From contig JAVXUO010001084.1 of NCBI GenBank assembly GCA_033065855.1, positions 124,001 to 188,000 on the forward strand: DNA of 64,000 bases, written 5' to 3'. Positions 25,101 through 38,400 of this stretch are shown one piece after another. The notes beneath the pieces were generated by a model that had not been told where the DNA came from, ran no database searches, and worked only from the letters and a program-made list of their open reading frames with translations. Origin of the DNA: Escallonia rubra. Taxonomy: Eukaryota > Streptophyta > Magnoliopsida > Escalloniales > Escalloniaceae. How positions within the stretch are numbered: the first letter of the stretch is position 1; every line of letters begins with the position of its first letter. A program made the translations under genes and the position numbers.

Positions 25101-28100
25101 CACATGGCATGCCTTCTAGTTCGTAATTGCTTTGAAGAATCTCACACTTGGATACGCATCCGACTTGGAGATTTGTACCGAGTCCATATAACACAGGCTG
25201 AATCATAAAGAAAGGGCTGAAATTACCTTAAACCATTGCAATTCACGCTGCATCTGTAGAGCTGCACCAGCTGCACTGGCTCTGAGATTAAGCTTCTGCT
25301 GGGGTCCCAACTTCCCAGCCAAATGCAGACCATTGTTCCCCCTTGCGTCAGCTGTTGATATAAATAAGTCCCCACAGTGAAACTGATATATGAGATTGTA
25401 AACGTTCTCACGACGGTTGAGAATTGCGGAGCGCATTAAGGTTTGTTGCATTGCATTCTGGAAATAAACTGCACTAGGAAATGACTCTAAGATCTCTTCA
25501 ACAACTTCACGGGTCCCAACAACTGTCGCTGTTTCGAGCGGCCAAACAAATAATGAGGATGCTTTCAAGTATTCCAGATTCACTGTTTCCATGCAAAGGC
25601 GTTTGACAAGTTGAACTGCTTGTGTATGTTTCAGTTTTGTCTCTTTGATGTGGTTGATCTGCGGCACTGCAATTCCACGAAATTTCAGGATGCTAGAAGC
25701 TGCAAATTCAAGTTCTATGTGCAGCTCTCAGTTGAGGCTAATTAGCCAAATTCGTACCTATTACTTCAGCGACTTTCCAAAACAATGCACGAACCCTGTT
25801 GCTCACTGTATAGCAAAACCCAAACTCGTAAGAATCCTAACCGTATTTATCATGATTGTATCAACTGATGCCTTTGAAGTGATTTATGTGATTGTTTGAG
25901 CCATGATGTTTAAGTAATGCTTTTTGCCGAAGTAGTGGTCCATAGGCAGAGCAGTATGCGTGGGACCAGACTTCTGACCAGTGAGAAATACGCCCACAAT
26001 AGATCTAGGCAATGAATTGATTGGGGTTTAATCTTGTCTAGTATCTCAAGATATAGGGGAGGTATGAGCATCAGGTATCGTCATTATAAACGAGTCATCG
26101 TCACACACGCGATGGGTGTGAAAAAGAAAAGCTAATGATACGAGTTTTGTCTAATTGTATAAAAGTAAACTTGTAGGTAATAAAAAACAGGGTTATATGC
26201 CTTGGGATGCCCATCACAGTTAGAATGTGTGGATTTGACTTGGGACGAATGATGCTATAAGAGTTAAGAATGCAGGAGCAAGAGCGGTATGTTCACTATC
26301 TCTCATTGCATTAGATATTTTACATATACCTTATAGCCTTTTAATATTATTTTCTACGTCTACAGGAACAAATTAGTGCAGAAAATTGAGAGGGACTTAA
26401 CAAACGTGACAAATAAATGATATATTATAGCACACAACTTTCACACAATCCAAATAAACACTTCTAACAACATGTTTATATAGGTTGGAATACAATACCG
26501 AAGACGTGAGTGGGACGAAAATAAAAGTTTCAGGTATGCAAATATATGAAATTTGTGTATCGTAGGAGACTGAGAGGTTAAAACTTTCGTGAAACAATTG
26601 CAAGCACCTGCTACGAAAGGAAGACAACAGAGACGTAAGAGTGGTAGTTACACTTCTCTTCATGGCAGTACTTGCCATTGTAGTACATTTTTTCAATCTT
26701 AGCCAATGTTCTTTACAAAATCAAACTCACTATCGCGCTACTTTTCGTAGTTTTTCAATGAATACTTGCATAGAAAGAAGATACACTTTACTGAATATAA
26801 AATGATATATGTCGTTCTTTGAATAGGTAGGAAGTAAATGTTTTTTACAGAATTAAAACTTATATATGTTAGTAAGGTAGTAACGTTGTGATGCCTATAC
26901 CATATTTTGCACGGCCATGGCTGAAGTCTCAAGAAAACAATTAGAAGACGAAATGGAGAAGAAATAGAGTCTATTTGTTTCTATACACAATCTTTGGTGT
27001 TACTTATTTGAAAGCATTTAGGTTTGATATGTAAATTAAAATAGACTTTTTTGGGCTCCGTGATGTTGTATATACTTTTGTAACTTTGATTAAAAATTGT
27101 CTAAACAATCTTTTATGACTGATATAATGAATGAGTCGCACACAATGAATGAGTTGCACGCGCATCATGTGTGCACGACAGCTTGTATCATTTATACTAC
27201 TTATTAAGGGAAAACATATTTTTGTGTGACAACTTTTTGGTGTTACCAACTATCTATCTAGAATGGTGACAAGTGGCATTTCAAGAAATTTTTCTATATT
27301 ACTTATTAAGGAAAAAATATGTTTTACCAACTACCTATCTAGAATTGTGACAAGTGTCATTCCAAGAAATTTTTCAAAAAATGACACGAAATACAAATCT
27401 TAAATGGTAAATAACTACCTATAAACACATGTTTCGTTTCATAATTTAACGGGATAATATCAATTATATCCTTCAGTTTAGGTGTAAATTACAGTCAAAC
27501 ACGTAAGTTTCAAAATTTTGCACTCGTATCCAAAATATGAAAATTTGGTATCAGATATGCCCACCGTTAGGGTTCCGTGACCCTAACTAACGGTTTCTGT
27601 TAATGTGGCAATATCGTATTTTAAAAATGGCAATACTACCCTCTCATTCTTCTAATTTCCTCTATCCTCTCGCACAACCATTGCACCACCCCGCATCACA
27701 ACCACTGCAGAACCCAGTCGATCTGTCCCAAGAATCCCACCCCAACATCGTAGCTGCACACATATTCACAAACACACGCACACACAGCCTCCGCCTCGTC
27801 GCTATCACCATACCACCGCAAGCAATATGTCTTCACCACCCTACTGCTCCACCATACTCAAAGCAGCCCCATCACACTTCAACTCATCACCAATTTTCAC
27901 CAACAACCATCCCAATCAAACAAATTCAGGAAGAACTTCAAATCAGCAGCCCTCCTGGCGGTGCCGACCCTCACGACGGGATCGGAGCCCTGGTCATGCC
28001 GTCTTTGAGGAGGATAGCCTTGCATCCGCTGTTGGTGCTAGCCACCAAACACCCATCGGTTGTGGCCATGAGGACATAATATTCCCTGTCGTCTAGGAAG

Positions 28101-31100
28101 AGCGACACGACAATGCCTATGGGGATCTAGACGTAACCAACGGGCATCTCCCAGCACTGCCCAGAATGGAATCGTAATTGAAGCCCAACCAAAGGGAGCC
28201 CATCGAGGGACTTGCCAATGATCCTCTGCAAGGCCTCCGTCCTGATGGCGTCGGCATGGTAGTAGTTGCCGAGCTTAGATTCAAGGGAGTAAAAGGGAGT
28301 GATGGCGACGACGATGGCCTCGACAACCTCCTCGTCTTCCTCGAAGGGGAGAGGGGCCGATGCGACCACCGGGTCAACGACCTTCTTGTGTTTGGGAAAG
28401 GGGGCGGCGACACAGGGAGCCAAGCAGATGTGCTCCTTGCGCGCAGATGAGGTCATTGACGTCTTCCTCGTCGTCAACGGCAGATTTCTGGCGTGAGATT
28501 TAATCTCATTCTAATTTAGCTTCTAGAATTGTGGTGATTTAATCCATATGGTGGTGGTCATGGTTATTCGATGTGGAAATGGGTTTGAGATGGTGGTAGA
28601 AGGTGAATGACAATGGTGGTTCGATCAATTTGAGAAGGGATAGAAAAAAAGAAGGAGAAGAGAGAGACGAGTGGTTTGTTCTAGAGGGCAATTATGTCAT
28701 TTTACACGAAAATTTAACATCATCCGTATTCCTTGTGATCAACAGACATAACTGATATAAACGCAAACATGTGTCCTCAACCATAATTAACCCCTAAACC
28801 GAGGAATATAAGTGATATTATCCCTAATTTAAACTTGATTAAAAAAAATATAGTTATAATACATTATAAATCCCCAAACTTGATATAAAAAATCATATTG
28901 CTAACTGTATCTTTGTACATGCTTTGGTTTTAACAATTTCAAATCCATTAAAAATTGTAGTTAAAATTAGATCTAATTTTCATATGATGATAATATTTTG
29001 CTAACTTATTTTACCATACGCATGACTAACTTATTTTTCAGTAAGTTAAGATTTATTTTACCAAATGTGACAATAAACACATATACTTGATGCTTCATTT
29101 TTTTAAACAATATTGATATTGTCAACTTTATTTTACACACATATCACGTCTGTCACGGGAACTTGTATCACATAAATATGAAATAAACAAAGTGTTGTGC
29201 ATTGTAGAGATGATACATAAGTTTTTTTAGTGTCATTTTTCTTTTTTACCCCTTTTAGTTACGCTACATGTCATCTCCTTTTACTTATGCGACCTGTCAT
29301 CACGATTGCTTTGGTATCACATTCCTTTTTCAACTCTACTTATTAAAGTCACGCATATATGATGACTCTTTACTATAATTTATAATTAAAAAATTTGTAG
29401 GTATTATTGGTATAATTTTGCTAAACTTTATACGAGTAAAAAATCAATTCCGCACCTTCTAAAACTCTACCTATTTAATAAACTAATTAACATTTAAGGT
29501 TTTAATTTTCACTACTAACGCCTCAAAAGCACTTTGAAAACCTCTACTTACTAAAGTCACACATACGTCATGACCCTTAACAATAATTTAATAATAAAAA
29601 ATTCACAAGAATTATGGGCATAAATTTAATAAACTTTATAAGAGTAGAAAACCAATTCTGCACCTTCTACAACTCTACTTATTCAATATACTATCATATA
29701 AGGTCTTAATTTTTACTATTAACACTTCAAAAGTACTTTAAAAACAAAAATAAATCTCACAAATGTAAAATGTGAAAATCATGTATGAAATCAAAGATAA
29801 GTAATTGGCAAATTAAGATCGTTCGTAAATAATTCACAAAGAGATATGACTTAATTTTTAAAAATATTTTACATTTCTTTTTATATGTTTGAGTATTTAT
29901 TTTGTTATCTTAAAGTGTTTTTGAGTGTTTACTGTTAAAATTAAGTCCTAATATGTTGATACTTTGATTAGGTAGAGTTTTAGAAGGTATAGAATTGTGT
30001 TTCTACTCATATAAGATAAACTAAAATTATGGCAATAACAGTTCTAATAATAAATCAAACTAAAGAATCATGATGCATGTGTAATTTTGACAAATATGGA
30101 TAAAAAGGGAAAAGGACTTCAGAACAAACATGGTGTGTCGCAAAATTGAACTCAAATTCAGAAATAGTTTACAAAAATGATATGACATAATTTTTAAAAA
30201 TAGTTTATGCTTTTTTATATATTTTTTAGTATTTATTTTGTTATCTTAAAATATTTTTAAAATGTTAATAGTTAAAATTAAGTCCTAATATATTGATACT
30301 TTGATTAGGTAGAGTTATAGAAAGTGTAGAATTGATTTTTTACTCGTATAAGGCAACAAATAGCTACGAATTTTTAATAACAAATCAAAGTAAAGAATCA
30401 CGATGCATGTGTAATTATGATAAATTTGAATAAAAAGGAAAAAAGACTCAAATAATTTACTGAGTGAATATGACTTAATCTTTAAAAATATTTTAAATAC
30501 CAACGTGGCAATTAATTTAAGAAATTAATTTTAATTATGTGACTACAAATTCTAAATTGGGAATCATATACATCAATAAATTCAAACTAAAAAAGAATCA
30601 AACTGAATGTGACTTAAAGCTTAAAAGTAGTTAAAATACAAAAATAACAGTTTAATTTCATAAATAATTTTTAAAATTACTGAATTAGAAATAGATAAAC
30701 ATGAATGTTCATGACACTATTTACACGATGTGTCACCCTTTCAAATTATGTGACACATCATCCCATTTGTTTTCATATCTTATTCCTTTTTTTTTATCTC
30801 AACTTACTAACACTTTAATTTCATTTGTTATTAAAAAAAATTATAGATCTAATTTGCCCAGAAACAATTTCTACGCCTTCTAAAACTCTACCTAATTAAC
30901 ATACTCATAGATTATGCCTCAATTTTAACTTTTAACACTTAAAAAATACTTTAGAATAACAAAATAAAATCTTTAAAAGGTAAAATACTAAAATCATCCC
31001 TATATTATTAACTCTTTTCTACGATTTGTTATTGAAAATTGCGTTGGTATAATTGTCGCGATATTTGTAAGTAATTAGAAAACTAAAAAATCAATTGTAC

Positions 31101-32362
31101 AACTTTTAAAACTCTAAGCTATAGACATATCTTTATGTATTAGGCTTTGCTTTTGACTATTAATACCTCAAAAGTACTTTAAAAAATTAAATAAGACTAC
31201 AACAATCATGTATAAAACTAAAGATTATACTCACAAATTAAATTTTTTTTCCCAATTTTATGGAAGCAATATAATTACCAAAACTGACTAATATTTTTTA
31301 AAAAACGCCAAAATATCGAAATTGATGTTGATTTAAGAAATTAGTTTTATCTGAATAGCTCAAACCTTAAAATGAAAATGATATACACCTAACAATTGCA
31401 AAGAAAAGGAATCGCACCATATTTGACCTAGTGTTCAAAAAACTTTAAAATGTCAAAATAGAAATTGATATTCACAAATTAATTTTTAATTAGATAACCT
31501 CAATCTCCCAATGTGAAATCATATATTCCTTTTAAATAAAAAAAAGACAATCAATTATACGTATCAAGTCATAAGCATTGTGCATCATCAATAAAATAAC
31601 TGATAAGATTTAATAAGATTCTTGCACTTTCTAAAACTCTAACCACAAAATAATATAAATAAAAAGAGACCAAAATATATATTGAATAAATGTTATATCT
31701 CTTAAGTTGGAGATTTTTTACACTATATTTAATCAATAAACTAATTTATTCGTATTTGATTCTGACTTTTATATCACCTAAGCTATTTAACATGATAAGA
31801 ACCAGAAATCTAAAGAGCAAAAGCTAAGGTAGCGTTTGAAAACACTTTCAGTTTTGGTTTTCTGTTTTCGAAAAACAAAAATCAGTTTAGTGTCTCTTTT
31901 TTAAAACAAAAAAAAATTGTTGTTTGAATACCCAGTCTTTATTTTGAGTTTTTTCTTTTGGGTGTTTGAATATCCAGTTTTTATTTTGAGTTTTTTCTTT
32001 TGGGTGATTGATTACCCAATTTTTATTTTGACATTTTTTCTTTGGTGGTGGTTTGTGGTGCCGGTGGTGGGGCATGGCAGTGGCCGGCGGGATAGCCGAC
32101 GGCGGTGGCTGCTGGCTGGCGGTGGTTGTGGTGGTGGTCTCAAAATAAAAACCAAAACTCAAACCCAAAACTCCAAATGAGAGTTTTAAAAAACAGCCCT
32201 ATTTTAAAACTGGTTTTCAAAACTGAAGAAGAAAAAAACCAAAAACTGTGTGTCAAACGCGTTTATTTTCTCCAGCTTGCAAAACTGGAAAAAAAGGAAA
32301 AACAGATTCAAACGGAGCCTAAGGAAAGGATAGAAAGTGTAACACTCCGATACTTTTTGCAA

Positions 32363-32414
<52 letters not shown>

Positions 32415-35400
32415 TTTATTTTAGCATCGATATTTTAATTACCATTTTTAGCGACGAATTTATTTTCTTATCACCGGTATACTTTTAGCGACAATTAAAT
32501 TTCTTTTAGCATTGACGTATAAGTAGCGACTTTTAGCGAATATTAGTAGAGCGGGATCATGTAATAACCCATTAAAAAATCATTCTAGTGTATTAACATA
32601 TCATAAATAACTATTTGGGTCCTTTTTTCATAATAATATAAAATTTTGGGTGAAAGTTTGAATAACTATGAAAGAATTTGAGTGGGGTTTTTGGTAAAGT
32701 TCCATCCTAAGGTTTGTTAGATATATATTTGGCTTTTGAGAAAGAACAGAGCAGCCATCCCCATTTTTTTTTCCAGCCTTAGTCATCAGAACCCCTGCAT
32801 GAGTCATTATTGTTATTTAGAATTGTTAACTTAGACTTGATGTTTCAACTATGATAGTACACTAAGAGTATTATTTTACTCGATGGTTTAGTTGCTCTGA
32901 CTGACTGATGGTTCTAAATTGGTTGAGTTGAGGGTTCCGTTGTCTAAGCGTATATGATCGAGTGAGTGTCGAATGTCCCAAAAATTTCGGGATGTTAGAG
33001 TTCGTATCAGAGCTTAGGTATATGATTCTGTAGACTTTAGAAGCAAGGGAGGGAAAGCCTAAGTTTTGACAAGAGCGTTAGCGAAAACTTTAATACCTTA
33101 GTTGAACCTTATTAATGGCTAAATGTCAGAGTACGCAGTGAAATCGTTGTGGGTATATCATTTGATTTGAGGCATTGATGTGCGAGTGCTTATAGAAATT
33201 GGCTAAATATTTCGAGGTTGAGTAATGATATCCAGTTGGTTCGATTATGAAAGCCTAGGTTATATTCGAAATCATATAGTATGGTGAAATGTTTTCAGCT
33301 GCTATTGATTTTCTCAACTCACATTTTCGAAGTTATGTGTAAGGTTCGGTTACACCTTCGTTTGGGAGTAAAGTAGTGAAGGCATAGTGCTTCGATATGA
33401 TAACTATGTGAAATTTCGAGGACAAAATTTTTTTAAGGGAGGAGAATGTAACACCCCGATACTTTTTGGATTTATTTAAAATATTTAGCGGCGAATATAT
33501 ATATATATATATATATATCTTTTATTTTAGCATCGATATTTTAATTACCATTTTTAGTGACAAATTTATTTTCTTATCACCAGTATACTTTTAGCGACAA
33601 TTAAATTTCTTTTAGCATTGATGTATAAATATCGACTTTAATGAATATTAGTAGAGTGGGATCATGTAAAAACCCGTTAAAAATCATTCTAGAGTATTAA
33701 CATATCGTAAATAACTATTTGGGTCTTTTTCATAATAATATAAAATTTTGGGTGAAAGTTTGAATATCTATGAAAGAATTTGAGTGCATTCGCTACCCGA
33801 TCCCCAACGAAAAGGATCTTTTAAATAGACTTTGCAAAGCTAAAACTCTCAGAGGAATACAAGAGTATATGAAATTTTGTGGTTCCTATATATATATATA
33901 TATATATATAAATATATATATATATACACCATTTTTAGCGACGAATTTATTTTCTTATCACCGGTATACTTTTAGTGACAATTAAATTTCTTTTAGCATT
34001 GATGTATAAGTAGCGACTTTCAGCGAATATTAGTACACCGGGATCATGTAACAACCCATTAAAAAATCATTCTAGTGTATTAACATATCATAAATAACTA
34101 TTTGGTTTTTTTTCATAATAACATAAAATTTTGGGCGAAAGTTTGAATATCTATGAAAGAATTTGAGTGGGGTTTTTGGTGAACTTCCATCCTATGGTTT
34201 GTTAGATATATATTTGGCTTTTGAGAAAGAACAGAGCAGTTGTCCCCAATTTTTTTTTTTTCAGCCTTAGTCATTAGAACCCCCGCATAGGTCATTATTG
34301 TTATTTACAATTGTTAACTTAGACTTGATGTTTCAACTATGATAGTAAACTAAGAGTATTATTTTACTCGATGGTTTAGTTGCTCTAACTAACTAATGGT
34401 TCTAAATTGATTGAGTTGTGGGTTTCATTGTCTTGGCGTATATAATCGAGTGAGTGCCTAACATTCTAGAAATTTGAGATGTTACAGTTGGTATCAGAGC
34501 AGGTATATGATTATGTAGACTTTAGAAGCTAGTGAGGGAAAGCCTAAGTTTTGACTAGAGCGTTAGCGAAAACTTTAATACCTTAGTTGAACCATATTAA
34601 TGGCTAGATATCGGAGTACGCAGTGAAAGCGTAGCGGGGATATCATTTGATTTGAAGCATTGATGTGTGAGTGCTTATAGGAATTGGCTAAATATTTTGA
34701 GGTTGAGTAATGATATCCGGTTGGTTCAATTATTAAAGCATAGGTTATATTCAAAATCATATAGTATAGTGAAATGTTCTCAGCTGCTATTGAAGTTCTC
34801 AACTCACATTTTGGAAGTTATGTGTAATGTTCGGTTACACCTTCATTTGGGAGTTACCTAGTGAAAACGTAGTGTTTTGATATTATAAGTATAAGAAATT
34901 TCGAGCACAAAATTGTGGGGCAGATTGTAACACCCCGAACCGTGATCTTGCATACCCGGTTAATTTATTTCTTTTTGCGACGACTTTCAGATGCAAGATT
35001 TAGCGTAGATTTTCGTGAGCAAAATTTTTATCGGTAACCTATGGCGACAAAATTTCGCTAAACCATAAGTTATAAATTAAAGATGGGAAATATAAGTGAT
35101 ATTGATTGATATATTAGTGAGTCATTTATCATCATAAAGAGAAACAAAGGCAACCTATTAACCCTACGGTTATTTAACCGAAGATTATAGTTGGTTTTGA
35201 TGATAAACTAACATTGACAATTATGTTGTCTAACATGCATTGAGTTGATGAAGAAATAGGTACAATCTTATACTCATGCAAACGGACATCTAGACGAGCA
35301 AATCGATCAAAGACACTCAACGGATCGCTCCAAAGAAGAACTTCGTCAATCATATTTTACAATGCTTTTATTTCCTTCTTTGTAAACTAGATATAAAGAG

Positions 35401-38400
35401 ATGATCGTTACGATTTCCTTCAATCATGACTCTTTGCTATGATTTATTACTAAAACATTTGCAGGTATTATTGACATAATTTTACTAAACTTTATAAGAG
35501 TAGAAAATCAATTTTGTGCATTCTAAAACTCTACCTACTCAATATATTTTTCACTATTAGCAGCTCAAAAGTACTTTAAAAACAAAATAAAACCTCATAA
35601 ATGTAAAATACAAAAAATCATCCATGAAATCAAAGATAAATAATTAACAAATTAAGACCTTTCGAAGTAATTTACAAAGTGATATAACTCAAATTATAAT
35701 TTTTTTTATGTTTTTCTTATTTTTAGTATTTATTTTATTATCTTAAAGTGATTTTGAGGTGTTAATAGTTAAAACTAAGTCCTAATATATTGATACATTG
35801 ATTCAGTAGAGTCTTAGAAGACGTATGATTAATTATTGGGTTAATTACAAAACTGTCCCCTGAGGTTTACACGTTTTTGCACTTTGCCCCCCGTGTTTAC
35901 AACTTTTGCAATAATGTCCCTCGAGGTTGACAAAACCGTTGCAAACGGCTCCAAAATTGGATGGCCGTTGAAATTCGGACGTTAAGTCCGCATGTGCACA
36001 GCACATGCCGTTTTGGCATGGGCAAATCGGTCAATTCCTTTACCAAAGCCCTCTGAAAACCCTAAAACCGATTACCCTCCTATCTCTCTTTTCTCTCTTC
36101 CTCTCCGCAGGCAGCAGGCCCTAATCGGGCAGCGCCGCTCCCATCTCCGGCGTCCCCATTGCTGGCCACGTTCCTCACCGGCAATGACCCTGATAACAAT
36201 TAATTACAGGATTGTAGCTAGATATAATTGTAATTCTAATTTCAAGGATTACAACTAATCGAGATGGATGTTAGCTTGCTTCATGAAAACACGTAAAACC
36301 AGTAGAGGAAGACAACAGAGAAAGACTGAACAAGATGGGTCCTGCGTCTGAAAGAGGAATTTATCATAAACCCGGATCGTAGGATTTTGCAAAGAACTGG
36401 AGACATGAATATCAAAAGTCAAGCATATCATATGCAGCATCTACGGAACAAGATCTTGACAAAAAAGGTTTACAAAAACAAAGAATTCCTACAGGGAAAC
36501 AAGAGCTTATAACAAATTAACCAAACCCCAGAAATCAAAGCCCAAAAACAACAGAAAAAACAGAGCCAAAGAGAGGGAAACAGAGATCTTGGAGAAAGAG
36601 AGGCAGAATAACAACAGCTCAAAAGCTCAAGATGCCCATGACCACCGTGCTGTAGCCGAGATGCCGCTGCCACCGCCAAGTCGCCGTGCAATCGCTGTCG
36701 CCGGCCACCATTCAGTCTCTGGTGAGAAACTCTGGTCGACAGCCCCATCACCGGCGACGATGGCTATCTGGTTTGGCTGATCTGCGGCAATAGTGGGTCG
36801 ACGGCGTGGAGGCTGTTTGAAGCGGCAACGTGTGATCTCCGGGAGGATAGAGGCGTCGTGGCAGTGGTGGCATTGGTGGGTCGCTGGTGTGGAGGTTGGC
36901 CGACGACGGTGGCCGGCAATGGGATTATCTGGTTTGGTTGAACTGATGAAAGAAAGAAAGAGAGAGAGAGAGATGGGGATGGGTACAGGGTGGAGGAGCA
37001 TGATGGGTGTCTCATGCTGGGTTGGAATTCGACATGAGGAAGATGGGTACAGGGTGGAGAGACTCAGTTGGTAAACATGAGGAAGATGGGTAGGGAAATT
37101 ACACATTTGCCCATGCCAAAACGGCATGTGCTGTGCACATGACCACTTAACGTCCGAATTTCAACGGCCATCCAATTTTGGAGCCGTTTGCAACGGTTTT
37201 GTCAACCTCGAGGGACATTATTGCAAAAGTTGTAAATACGGGGGCAAAGTGCAAAAACGTGTAAACCTCAGGGGCCAGTTTTGTAATTAACCCTTAATTA
37301 TTTTACTCATATAAGATAAATTAAAAATTATGGCAATAATAGCTACGAATTTTTTAATAATAAATCAATGTAAAGAATCACAATTCATGTTTAATTTTTA
37401 CTACTAGGACCTCAAAAGTACTTTAAAAATAGAATAAAAACTCAAAAATGTAAAATACGAAAAATCATGTATGAAATCAACGATAAGTAATGCACAAATT
37501 AAGACCTTTCGGAAATAATTTACAAAGTTTTTTTAAAAATATTTGACATTTTTTTATATGTACTGTTTATTTTATTATCTTAAAGTATTTTTGAGGTATT
37601 AATTGTTAAAAATAACTCCAAATATATTGATACATTGATTAGGTAGAGTTTTAGAATGTGTATAATTTGCTCTCTACTCATGTAAGGTAAACTAAAATTA
37701 TGGCAATAATAGCTACGAATTTTTTAATAATAAATTAAAGTAAAGAATCATGATGCATTTGTAAATTTTAATAAATATGGATAAAAAAAGGAAAATCACT
37801 CGTAAACGAACATGATGATGTATCGCAAAATTGACCTCAAATTCTAAATTGGGAATCAAATACACCAATACATGCAAATAAAAAAGAATCAAAGAGAATA
37901 TGACCTACAAATAAAGATTTTTCTAATTTACGAAAATAATGTACAAAGTGAATATGACTTGATTTTTAAAAATATTTTAAAATACTAACAAGACAATTTG
38001 ATAAATTAATTTTAATTGTGTGGCCATAACTTCTAAATTGAGAATTATAGACACTAATAAATGCAAACCAAAAAAGAATTAAACTGAATATTACTTAACT
38101 CTTAAAAATAGTTAACATACATAAATAAGAGTTTAATTTCACAAATAATTTTTAAAGATTAATGAATTAAAAATAAACAAACATGAATGTTCATAGAGCT
38201 ACTTATGCGACATGCCACCCCTTCTAATTATATGACACATCATCTTATTTGTTTTTATTCCATTTTTCTTTTTTACCCAAACTTACTAACCACTTTAATA
38301 TGATTTATTATTAAAAAAATCATAGGTCTAAATTGCCCAATTTTTGTGTACTTTATAAAACTAGAAAACTAATTGTACACCTTCTAAAACTCTACTTAAT

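Larger units (their letters stand above)
12171..25226 (-). other. Intron 4 (13.1 kb), almost entirely Helitrons
   Basis: Only about 60 bp on the exon 5 side and about 520 bp on the exon 4 side are not Helitron. The residue at 24706-25226 holds TGTCC-type low-complexity sequence and no gene. Removing 12234-24705 would leave an intron of under 600 bp, which suggests the ancestral size. Confidence 0.8.
27188..29167 (+). mobile_element. Family-2 Helitron carrying a nested Pack-MULE
   Basis: The 5' end is TCATTTATACTACTTATTAAGGG. The early segment ATGGTGACAAGTGGCATT and the late segment GTCAACTTTATTTTACACAC, with a degraded hairpin and ACTTGTA at 29161-29167, match the family-2 layout seen elsewhere. 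Without the MULE at 27451-28824 it is only about 0.6 kb and non-coding. Confidence 0.55.

Noticed and set aside
24919-25206. 95-codon minus-strand frame with a Cys-rich look, next to exon 4
   Set aside because: It overlaps intron sequence beyond the exon 4 donor, is built on repeated TGTCC-type words and shows no family signature.
27603-28096. 158-codon plus-strand frame rich in His and Pro
   Set aside because: It lies in a Pack-MULE opposite the HMGR fragment, with no conserved features; explained by GC-rich composition.
32105-32488. Frame ending in a YIYIYI run
   Set aside because: It crosses from the MITE into an LTR (TA)n tract; simple-repeat artefact.
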